Below are positions 35,945 through 46,998 of a stretch of DNA of 64,000 bases, one piece after another (the stretch's first letter is position 1; every line of letters begins with the position of its first letter). The stretch comes from Gymnorhina tibicen (lineage: Eukaryota > Chordata > Aves > Passeriformes > Artamidae), in NCBI GenBank assembly GCA_013399875.1, contig VXAZ01008272.1:624582-688581 (forward strand). The letters are read 5' to 3'. Made by a program: the position numbers and the translations under genes. Under the pieces are notes generated by a model. The model was given only the letters and a program-made list of their open reading frames with translations. It was not told the DNA's origin and did no database searches.

Positions 35945-36213
35945 GTGGATGTTAACAGCCTGGAGAAATGGATTTATGGGAACCTGGGTCAGGGCAATCC
36001 TAGACATGGATACAGGCAGGGCAATGAGTGTATTGAAAGCAGCCGCGTGGAGAAGAATTTGGGGGTGTTAGTGGATAAAACACTAAGTAAGACCCATCAA
36101 TGTGTCCTTGGAGCACAGAAAGCCAACCATATCCACCTGCATCAAGCAGGTCATGAGAGGTGAGTCTCCCTCTCTACTCTGCTCTGGTGAAACCCCACCT
36201 GGAGTACTGCTAC
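35945..36213 (+). repeat. CR1 LINE fragment, C-terminal ORF2 region, 3' end missing
   Basis: Translation gives IESSRVEKNLGVLVDKTLS and QKANHIHLHQAGHER, which is the conserved reverse-transcriptase C-terminal region of CR1 (usual form IESSPEEKDLGVLVDEKL, QKANRILGCIKR). The DNA then reads CACCTGGAGTACTGCTAC and stops matching. The 3' UTR and ATTCTATGA tail are absent, which is unusual because CR1 copies normally keep the 3' end. Confidence 0.9.
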
Positions 36214-39200
36214 TCTTTTACTGTAGGGGTGGTTAAAGGAAGAATAGAATTTGATGTAGCACAGAGTTATGAGATGCTTTTAGCTATGTTCTGCAGCATA
36301 GCTGTACAAAATCTTTCTGTTGATGCTCAATAGAATGTAATTTTCAGAAGTTTTAATTCAGTCTAAGCTAGGACTTCCAACAGTGCAAGCCGTCATTAGC
36401 AGAGTTACATTCTTAATAATCATGAATGCTTATTTGATCTGCTGGAAATTAGTAAAAATGATGCAATATTCTCACAATAAAAGATGTTTTTTAACTTCAG
36501 GATTGAATGTATGTTTTACCAAGGGAAAGTATGAATTATTAATTCAAAAGTTTCAAAACTTTAAAATTTCCTTCAAAGGGCTTGACAGTTTGAAAAACAC
36601 CAAGAAGAATTGAATGATTATTGTGCAAGACTGTCTTCTCAAAAAGAAGTGATACTCACAGAGTGCTAAAGTAAGAAATGGCACAATGGTAAATCACTGC
36701 TCAAATGGAAAGAGTCCTATCATGTATCTCTAACACTTAAAAGCAGGTGCAAAGACCTTCACTTTTACTTGCTTAAGTTAGCCACTGACACTATGGCCTA
36801 TTCAGTTGCCAGGTGAGATTTGTAAATATATTTTGAAATTTTAGACAATGTTCATTTAAAATAAAATTTTCAGGTTGGGGAGACACAACCAGATACTTCT
36901 CCTTTAATCATTCTATTGGCATATTATTTACAGTTATGCTATACAATCTGCTGAGTTCTGAAACCTGTCAAATTGAATTGGGGTTGCCTTGGTGTATATT
37001 AGTTAGAATGTCTTCCTTTTCTTCCCTCCTAGCTCTGTCTCAAATATATTTGCTGCTCCCTTCCCACAGTAGTACATCAAGGATTTACAATTCTCTGCCT
37101 GGTAGTCTCATTAGGAACACTAAGAAGAAATTCTTTGCTTCAAGAGAGTTAAAGTAAAATGATAGGCAGGGAAAGGGCTGTGTCATGAAGGATTTTTTTA
37201 TTCCCAGGCTTTGCAGGAGTTTTATGGTGCTATGGGGAACCTGGTCTCAGTTCTGCCTTAGCAAGTGCAGCCTCAACCTGCTCAGCTTCCTCAAGAATCA
37301 CAGGAGGCAGCACTAGTACAAAGCTTTCCCTGAACCCTTTGCAGTCCCTCTGCCTGAAAAGGTAGTGTTTTGAAAGTGGTGGTGAAGGTGTGAAATTTGA
37401 ACCCATGGATTTTCCGATTAGTGGCCACAAAAGTTATGGCATGAGCAAGCTGATGGAGAAAACTGCTCCTACTGGTAGAAATATTCTCCATTTAAAAGAA
37501 CATGAATAGGGTAGTCTGTGGCCAGGTCTTTGCCGCATGTTTCCCTTAGAATGAGAAACACAGTAAAGAAAGCTGTGAAGTCCTTTACTAGCATAAATCC
37601 TGTGTGGTGGTCCTTTAGCTGAAGGACTAGGCTGTGCAGCATCCAGGAAACACAGGTTTGTATCCCAAACCTTCTCGCTCTTGCCGGTGCCAGCTGGATA
37701 ACGTGTCACACTGCGCTGCTGGGCACAGGCACGGTGGGAGATAAAGTAAGAGCTTTTTGAAAGTCAGTGGGAGTCTGACTGCCTTGAAATCAATGACAAG
37801 GGTCTCAGTCTGCAAATGCACTGCTGCTTGGCGGGAGGCAGGGACGACAGTGATGGCTTTGAGAGCACGGATATGTTTCCAGCCCCTTCCCATGCAGTGC
37901 AGTTGTCTCTGCCAGGCCAGGGATCCCCAGGATACCCCCACCTTTGCATGGCCTTGATCTGCTCTTTCCTCCCAGTAGACATGAACTATGGGCTGTAAAG
38001 TAGGTTTTGTGGTTTCTTTGGACTTTTCAAATTGAGACAGTCCGGGTTCGTAGGGGAAATCCAATTTAGAACAGGGCTTTTCAGTGGTGACTCAGAGCTG
38101 AGTTATTTCTAAACAGTGAAAAACATTATGCCCTGCAATTTATAGAAGATAAGTAACTAAAATGTTATGCATACTGGAATGTGTTGTGTCTGGCACTGAA
38201 AAGATCACAAAATTTGCATCTGAAATGGTATCAGTGAATGTTAGAGGCTGAAAGTCTGCTCCTATTTTGAACTGTACAACTCCAGAGAGGTTTCTCTGGC
38301 TGTAAGACATAATTTTTTGATTAAGAATTCATTTAATTTCTGGTTTATATCCTACTACTGTTAACTCTTTGGGGCCCACTCTGCTTTTTCCTGAAGTTAA
38401 TTAGGATTTTCACATTGAGTTCAGAGGAAGCAGGACTTGACCTTTATTGCATGTCAATTGGAAATCGAAGCCAAACTTGTGTTCTGGATATTATTATTCT
38501 ATTTGCCATTGGAGTCCATGCCTGAGTTATATGATACTAAAAACCTGGCAGGAATACACCCTAATAGATTATTTTTTGACTCCGACAAGAGTTCAGTGAA
38601 TATTATTACAATTCAAGCACTAACTTTTTTTTACTCTCTCTTCAAACTGGTGTCAAATTCTCTGCGGGTGTCAGTATGAGACCTGGAGACCTTAGACAGC
38701 GGGGTAAAATAGTGTCAGTTCTGCAAACCAACACTAGACTTCCTGCAACTTGGAAATGTGCCAGAGAGGAGGCAACGCTGCTACCCGGTGAGCAGGGGAT
38801 GCATGATCATCTGTGCAAATAGATAATGCTCAGCCTGGTAGAAAGAACTCTTCTAAAGAAATACATCCACATATTGGCTTTACTCCTCTCCTCACCAGTA
38901 CAGATAATAGCTTAAACATCCCTGTTGCTGGAGCACCAGTCTTATGGACAATCTGAAATCAGAAGCTGCTGCTCAGTTGCACAAACACAGGCGAGGAGGG
39001 CTAAAGGGATCCAAGAAAACTCTAAAAGCTATGAAATTAAATTAATTTTGTTATTTTGGTAACAGGGAGTATGCAGATGTAGGCAAAACAACAAACAAGT
39101 CTACACTAATTTCTTTTTCTTGGAGCCCTCACTGAGTTTGAACACTTTTACTGAGGACAAAGGAATCCATGTTTTCACTTCCTCTCCTCTAGATCAAAGA

Positions 39201-42200
39201 TCCTCCTTCAGGTAAATCCAGGTTATTTCTTCTTCACTAAATTACAATATCTATAATGTAAGATATCTCAGAATGTGATACAGTGATGCTGAAAGGCCAG
39301 TGGAAACAAACATGCATGATTTAACAAGGAGAGGAATTATTCCTTTATCCTCTTCCTTCCCACCATGACCTCCCACTTCCTCCCTGCATCCTCAGTGCTG
39401 GCTCTTCAGTTGTGTTAGCACTCGTCAGCTGTGCCAGACACCTTGGCTCAAACTCCAAACCAACCTGAAGGGACTTGAACCCATTTCAGACACTTTCTGT
39501 GAAAATGCTCGGAAACGTTTCCTGGGTAGACCTTTTTTATAGACACCTGGTTTAGACTAAATAGACAAGACAGTATTTGACTCTAGAGAATGGCATTCCA
39601 GATACTAGGATGTCAAGGGAGCGAAACATGGCATCCAAAGTCTCCTTCAGGGCAAGGTTAGCTCCTCTGCTGTATATGAAGGGCACAATTTGAGAAGCAG
39701 AAACTGGGATGCTCAGGGATGCCTGCCCAGAAAATTTACATTTTTGCACACAGAGCATTTTGCTGTCTGATACTTGTGATGTGCAGAGTGAGAGCTTTGA
39801 AAGTCTAAATTTTTGACTTTGCCACCTAAAGTAGTACTTAGGCAACAGCTAGGTATTTAGCTCACTTTGTGGATAGAGTCCATCAGGAACTAAACTTGGA
39901 TTAGCGGAGTTTGGAATTAAGGTTACAGGAGCACTGTATTCTGTATTTGAACTGAAATACTTTCTAACTTTGCCACCAAACATAAACCCCCAAATCTATA
40001 TTGAGCTTGAAACACTTCATATGTAATGTGAAACCACAGGAGATTTATTTTTTCTTTTGGAATGTTTGAGGCAAATAATCTGAGTCTTTTGGATTTAAAA
40101 TGCAGAGAAAAACAGGCACATATCTGACTTCTAAAAATACATCATAAGAGAGGAAAGTCAGTAGGTTCAGGACAAACTCAGTGACCCTGTTCAAAAGACA
40201 GGGAGATTCTGGTAGCCTGTCTAGCCAGTAGCACTACAGTAGATAATATGAAGACAGTGTGTATTAGGCACCTTAGAACAAACCCTCTTCTTCTAGGGTC
40301 TGCTTTACAGAAAATGATTGTTCCTGACCAGGAGTAGCTTCCCTTTGCAGGGAACATGTTTGTTTTCAGTTTATGAGCACTTTGCTATTTTTCTTTTGGC
40401 AGGTGTCCCACTCTTGCCTCACCACATTGCTTCATACCTGTCAGCTTCTCTTTGTACCTGGTCAACTTGGTCATCTTGACCAGATGTCATCTCTGTCTGA
40501 ATGGTGGCGGGCACCCAGGGAGTGCTCCTTTGCAAACACAGAAAAAGTAATGAATTCACAGCTGACACAATAGCCCTACATGGACATTTTTTGAGAGTCT
40601 GGAGTTGGTTGCCCTCTCCCAAAACTGGCATGTTCAGTCCTGTCTGCAGGAAAGTCACAAAATCATAGTGCACACGTTGGGGCAGTCAGTGGAAAGGGCA
40701 CTGATGACTGCGAATCGAGGAAGAACAGGGGGAAGTGTTTGGGGGACTGGCATGCAAACCCCAGGCAACCTACAAACAGGAGCACCAATAAATATGCACT
40801 GCCATCCAAATGCAGAGGGCAGTGTGCACTGAAATGCTTGTGTGTTTTGGAAAGAGCAGAGCGCTTTTCTTTTTCTGCTTGGCCAATCTTTAAAATGTTA
40901 ATTTCCCCATGATATCAAATCCCATAATTATCAGTCACCTGGATAATCTTGATAATTTTCTTTCCGGAGTTATTTCCCATTTTTTTCCTCTCTCACCTTG
41001 TTATGATCCCCTTCAAGAAATGGGCACCAGAGAAACCAGAAAGTTCAGTGTGTTTCAGGTCAGGCATGTTTATTGTAGCAGAACAATTACCACAGAATCA
41101 CATTAGTATTATAATGCGTTTTTATGCTGATTCAAAGTATCAGATGAAAATGTAATGCAATGATAGCACTCCTATTTGACACAGATTATGAAGGGTAAGG
41201 CTGCTCACCAGAGGCCCCCCTTTCAGCCTCAGCTCACACCAACCAGCTCAGTAGCCATACGGCTCCTCCTCCCACCTTCTCATTGCCTTTTGGAGTTCGA
41301 ACCATCTTCGTGTGCCAAAGATCTGCACTGGCCTCACACCACCAAGAGCAAGAGGACAGCTGGGAAGCGTGGTGAGGGCAATTAATTGCTGGCTGAATGC
41401 TGCCACCTAACAACAAAGTGCTCTGCTCCCTTGTCAAGGATTGTACAAAGTGGGAAGTCTTATCAAAGTGTTCAGTTCTGAAGCAAACCTCAGAAGAAAA
41501 GGAGAACTACCATGCCAAAAGGAAGGAGGAAATTATCATTTTATCAGTGGCTGGGTTAATTTTCTCTGACTCCTTAATCTATTTTCAAGCAGTAGGTATG
41601 AACTATCCCTATACAGCTACTGGAGAAAGACTGGCCCATCCAGAGGGCTCAGGATCTCATCCCTGTTAAAGACTCCTCTTAGGATGGGAAGCCACACTAA
41701 GAAAAACCATTCCAGATGAAGGTCTGCTCCCTGTCCTCCTCTGGCTCCTCAGTTTGCCATGGAATCAAAACCTCCAGGAAGCTGCTGCCAAAATCTACCC
41801 ACTGCATGACCACAAACATGCAGGCATCACTGTGCTCATATTAATCATTACCCTTATTACAGTCATGGCATTTGCATTGAGCAAATCAGTGCATGGTGTG
41901 AAGGCTGAGTCCCAAACACTTTCCTTGGTGACAAAGACTATTTTAGAATAGCTCTGTCTGCCCCTTCTCACTGACCATTCACTGAAACAAAACCAGTGTG
42001 AATTGAAATAACCCATTTGTCTATTAAAATACACAGTTTTCATCTGCTCTTTCATTTTAGAATATTAGGGCCCACTTTCTACCTCATATCTAGGCTCCCA
42101 AGGTAGGAAGCGCAGGCCTTGGATTTGCATGATTGGATTCACATGATCCTTGAGTAAAAGACACAACAAGCTTTAGCAACCAAGAGTTGAACAATTACTC

Positions 42201-45055
42201 CTGTAATCTGGGTGGCAAAACACTGACTCAAAGATGCAAAATCACAGTACTGGGCAGTTTTAGAAAGAAATTTAATCCAAGTCAGCCATGGAAGCTCTAT
42301 TTTCACTTGATCTGGGCACTGCACAAGTGGTCAATTACCTCTTGAAATCCCTTCCAGTTCTTTTTTTCCAAAGAGCATCTGCAAAGTAATGAAGCACTAT
42401 CCAGCCAGAAAAGTAGAAAGCCTGTTTATGATTGCTGAGCAACTGAGGCAGTGAGATCCTTAGGCAGGATAAGCAGCTGATTTCAGATGAAGTTGGAGGT
42501 CTTCTAGTCCATTAAAGGCTGACACACCTATACAAGGTATTTGTGGTGTTCTGCTGGGAGGCTGTGCAGATGAGGAAATATCCACGTACATCATTTAGGC
42601 TTGTGCAGCATAAACTGAACATGCAACAGTGCATGAAAGTGGAGCTCTCAGATGCATGTGTTGTATATCGATGAAGCAAACCTTCAGCCGACAAGATGCG
42701 TAACAGAGGACGATAACAAACCCCAAAGGTACATGCCTACAAAAAGAGCTGACTGCATGTATATACATATAAAGGGAAGCAGTTTGGATTATTTTTCTGG
42801 TTTTTGGTCAGTTTAAGAACCTCATCCTCTTTTTTAAGTGTTTGATCATGTTTAGATCCCCATCTACCCAGGAGCTGCGTGGGTAGGTAGGGAGCTGTAA
42901 CTGTGTGATAAATCCAGTGCTGAGCTTTACAGCTGGGAAAGGTTTAATCCCTATGAAGGCTTAATTCTTCAATCTGTAAAGAAAGGAGGATTAAAAACAG
43001 TCTGGAGCAGCTGTAGTTCTGGGCTGTCCTCAGGACTGCATTTGCGTGGTGTCTTCCCAAGATGCTGAAGGTGGTTGGGAGGCAGGACAGCCAGAGGCAG
43101 GATGGCCAAATCTGGCAGGCTCTGGACTTAGCCAAACTTTGTGAATATTTTGACTTCTTGCTCTGTTGGGCTCAAGTTAGTAGTTTAATGGCTATCCACA
43201 AATGTTTGCACAAAAGGCTGGGTTGCCTGTTTGCACAAACCTTTCTGAATAGTTAATCTTTAGTCAGTAAATCATGGTTTGGGAGAAGAAATAGTGACTA
43301 GTGAGTAAGCAGTGACACAGAGCTCTCCTGAGCTGTGCCAGAAGATGAGCTGCTGAAACATGCGTGTTCTCCTGTGGCCACGGTGGATATGAGCAGATCA
43401 TCTCCCACTGCCTGGCCTGTGACACAGCTCCTCCTGGGCGTGTTCAGGCACGGCAATGCTTTCCTGTAAGGGTGGATAACTGTTGCAACCATAATTATAG
43501 ATAGCAAATGCATTAGAAAAGATAAAGTCTCCTGGTGAGTGACTCATGAACAGGGAAAAGGACACAGCTTGTCAAAGGCATCCACAACTAGTGGCTAACT
43601 CTGTTCTCTCCTCTGGTTCAGTGAGGTTGACTTTTGCAGCTCTCAAGCTACACTTGGACTCCGCAGAGAGTCAACTGCAGAAGCTCAGCTCAAGGGATAA
43701 TGTCAGAAAATTGTAACCTGGAAAAAGATCAACATTGTCAGGCATTGTGCTGTTGGTCTGTGTTTGTCTCTCCTCATGGATTTGTTTACACTGGAATAGA
43801 AAGGTAAAATAATACTCAGTTTTGTAAACAGATCATCAGTAAAATACCCTTTGTTAACATTAATAAATAGCTTGCTTAAGAAAAACCCCCAAGTCCCTGT
43901 GGTAGGTATTAGCCTTTGGTTTCCAGTTACTCAACCTCTTTACAAGTCTTAGAGATCTCATAAACTTTGAATGTTGTAGTAAAAATATTTATAGGGTAAG
44001 TCAAAGAAAAACATAAAATTGCATTCAAGTTTTGACAGAAGTAAAGCTACTTATCCTGCTTATTTTTTATTATAGAAAACTGGATGCTGTGACCTCACTA
44101 AAAAATGATAGCTATTTAAGCAGAAAAGTTGGAAAGGATTTTGTGCATGTTAGTATTTCCTTTCTGAAGTATTAATATTTACCTTGGGAAACTCTTAAGT
44201 GCTTAATTGGAAAAGACAGACAAGAAGTGCTCATGGTGTCACAGGCTGTTTGTGGAGTCACAACAAAACTCTTCATATTTCCAGATGATACTTCAGTCAG
44301 AAGCTACATTGGCCTGCTTTTTCACTGGCCTAGGATTTGGACTTGGTAAAGGCTAGATTCACCGTGAACACCTGAGCTCCACCTCAAGTGTTTCAATTTG
44401 ACAGTCAGATCCTAGAGAAACCATTTTCAACTTTGTCCAGTCATGTAGATGCCTAAAGCCTTCACAGCACCTCCATTTCCACTGGCACCTCACCCTGCTC
44501 CAGCCATCACCAGGCTGCAGGGAGCTGCAGATAAGCCTTTTCTTACCTGCCACTGACGTACCTTGCTTGTGGTGTGTAAGCCAGCTGGCAGGCTCAGAGC
44601 ATACTTGGCGCCTCAGGCTTTGCATGGAAAACAGCACAGGGCAGGCTTTCCAGGAGGTGAAAGACCTGCTTTTAAATTCTCACCTGGCTTCAGGTCCTCT
44701 CAGATCCCTGGGAAGCTCTTGAGACAATCTAAGATGTGTTTTCCTCCATCTCTTTTTTGACTTAGTTCTGTGTTGGACTGTGGTGATTTAATTCCAGCTG
44801 GCAACTCAGCCCCTCACAGCCACTTGCTGCTTTTGCTTCACTCAGTAGGCAAAGCAAAAGCCACGTGTAAGCAAAGCAAAACATGGAATTCATTTTGGCG
44901 AATCAGGTGTTCAGCCATCTCCAGGAATGCAGGGATCCATCATTCAATGATGACTTGGGAAGACAAACTCCATCCTTCTGAACATCTCCTCTCCTCCTTC
45001 TTCTTCCCTCTGCTTTATTTGCTGAGCATGGTGTCATATGGTATGGGATATTTCT
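36214..45055. other. Long non-coding stretch, nothing firm recognised
   Basis: Almost 9 kb with no recognised repeat and no supported exon. Isolated donor-like sites occur (for example GCCAG|GTGAGA at 36815, TCCTG|GTGAGTG at 43534) without matching open frames. A 65-codon plus-strand frame at 41754-41951 contains a hydrophobic run (ITVLILIITLITVMAFAL) but has no other support. Confidence 0.45.
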
Positions 45056-45061
45056 TTGGTC
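45056..45061. repeat. Left target-site duplication TTGGTC
   Basis: Identical to the hexamer at 45377-45382 on the other side of the LTR; a 6-bp duplication made at integration. Confidence 0.9.
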
Positions 45062-45376
45062 TGTTGCGATAATGAGCGACGCAGAGTCCCCAGGCAGGTG
45101 AAAAGGAGAGCCCCTTTATTACAAAAACCCGGTCTTTTAAAGCAGTTAGCCAGTTATCTGCTTACACAGTTTTAAAGCACAACAAACATAATTCAACCAA
45201 CCACGGCACACCACGATGTGAGCACGCGATGGTCACGCTGCGTGTTTTTCTACCCCTAATTCAGCTGTGTCTCTTTCCCACAGTCCTGTTCTACTTAGCC
45301 AAAGTATCAGGCCTGAGCCATGGTTTTACAAAGGCAACAAGGCCTTCATTTTATAAGGTTTTACCTGTATGCAACA
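45062..45376 (-). mobile_element. Solo LTR, compact alpharetrovirus/ERVK-like, intact ends
   Basis: The 315-bp element has perfect terminal inverted repeats TGTTGC...GCAACA and perfect 6-bp flanking duplications TTGGTC. On the minus strand it has a TATA-like CTTTAAAAG (45142-45134) followed about 14 bases later by AATAAA (45120-45115) and a short CpG-containing U5. Such a short interval between TATA and poly(A) signal, with total length near 320 bp, matches the layout of avian alpharetrovirus-type LTRs. No internal retroviral sequence flanks it, so it is a solo LTR. Undamaged ends and identical duplications suggest a fairly recent insertion. Confidence 0.9.
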
Positions 45377-45382
45377 TTGGTC
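45377..45382. repeat. Right target-site duplication TTGGTC
   Basis: Second copy of the hexamer flanking the LTR; no differences between the two copies. Confidence 0.9.
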
Positions 45383-46556
45383 AGTTGGGGTCAGCTGTCC
45401 TGGCTGTGCCCCCTCCTAGTTCCCTGTGCACCCTCAGCCTCTTCACTGGGTGGGGGGTGTGCGGGTGTGGAGTGAGGAGCAGAAAATGACTTGACACTGT
45501 GTAAGTCCTGCTCAGCAACAACAAAAATACTGATGTATCATCAACACTGTTTTCAGCACAAATCCAAACCACAAGCTCATACCAGCTATTGTGAAGAAAA
45601 TTAACTCTATGCCAGGCAAAACCAACACTTATAATAATGGTTTGATATTTTGGGGGACTGTGAGAAAGATACATTGATTAACCTCTAGGTTGTAAAGATA
45701 CTTTCAAAGTACAGAAAAGCTGCTGTCAAGTCAGTTTCAGGCTGAGAGAAATAAAGGATGCTAGGTTTCTTCTCTAGTAGCTAAGCTCTTCAGGAGACCT
45801 GACAGTATACATCCTAAATCTTTAATTTGGCTTAAAAATTCAGGCCTAAACCCCAAAAAAGAGATGCAAAGTTTGGTTTGGACTGAGAAGAGAAGCAGAA
45901 AAAAAATCTGCAAATAGTTTGCTTAAAATGCCTGTGTTAATGGTGAGGTTTTCCATTCTGCAAAAATCTGTGCAGTTGAACAGCTGCTTGATGGGGACAG
46001 GGACAGCCTAATCACAGCTCCTGAAAAGTAAGTGTCACATAGCACACCTAGTAAAAGCTGAAGTAGTAAATTATCAAGTGACCTAAGCTGCCATTTAGGC
46101 ACTAAAACAAGTGGCTGTTTTGGATTTTTTTCAAGATCTGAAATGGAAAATCTGATCATCACATCCCAGAGCACCTGGGCTGGTTGCACCTTTGATCACA
46201 GAACTTTCTCCTGACCTCCTTCGTGGGAGACCAGCTGAGCAGCTGCTGGAAAAATCTGTTTACAAACATTCTCTACAAGTAAGTCCTTTTTATCAATTTC
46301 CTGATGAAGATTGATTCTTCTCCCTCAGAAGCACGGTGTCAGTGATGGCTCATGGTGGACAGATAACTCTTCCCCAGGCTGGGAGCTGAGGGCCAGGCAC
46401 TTGCTGCAATGGGAATCTCCCAGGATATCCTTTCCTGTAAAAGCTGTTTCATTCCTGATGCATCCAAAGTTTTGGACTGAAAATTATATGAGAGAAAGTG
46501 AAGTTTTCTTTGGGGCAAACACTAGAAAACCCTTCTCAGCCTAGGCAATGCATCCC
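45383..46556. other. Non-coding stretch, nothing recognised
   Basis: No repeat or supported exon. Two plus-strand donor-like sites (AAAA|GTAAGTG near 46026, ACAA|GTAAGTCC near 46279) have no paired acceptor with an open frame. Confidence 0.45.
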
Positions 46557-46998
46557 TGTGAAGGCAGCTCCCCTGCAGGGAGCCCAGCCAAGGGGTCTGC
46601 TCAGCCCCGCTGGAAGGGGACAAGGCGGCAGCTCACACTGCTGTACTTAACACCCACGGCTCTGACAGTGTTAACACACACTTCAAGCTTTTTATTGCTA
46701 TTATAAAATGGGAGTTTAGTTATCTTACTCTCACACCCTATTTAGACAGAAAATAGCCAAAAGTTTCAAGACTAAAAGCCAAAACCTTAAAAAAAAAGGT
46801 GTTATAGTAAAAAGTCCTTGACTCTGGAGACCTCTTTTCCATTAGGATGTGACCAGTGTCTGACTATCCTTTCTCTTCCTTTGTCTTTTGTACATGAGAC
46901 ATTATGACTTCTCTTAGGCATTGTTATTCTGGGTAACAATACAGGAATAATTTCATAAGAACTCTCACTTCTTGCAGCATCAGCTACAAGTTACAACA
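46557..46998 (-). mobile_element. Possible degraded LTR, minus strand
   Basis: On the minus strand the order is LTR-like: a start TGTTGTAAC, an AT-rich body, a TATA-like TTATAATAG, AATAAA about six bases later (near 46695), then a GC-rich downstream part (GCCGCCTTGTCCCC...) ending TTCACA. No target-site duplication could be found and the terminal repeats match over only 3 bases (TGT/ACA), so boundaries and identity are uncertain. Confidence 0.25.

Noticed and set aside
41754..41951. 65-codon frame with a hydrophobic segment
   Set aside because: No start context, splice or conservation support; hydrophobic runs arise readily in T-rich DNA.
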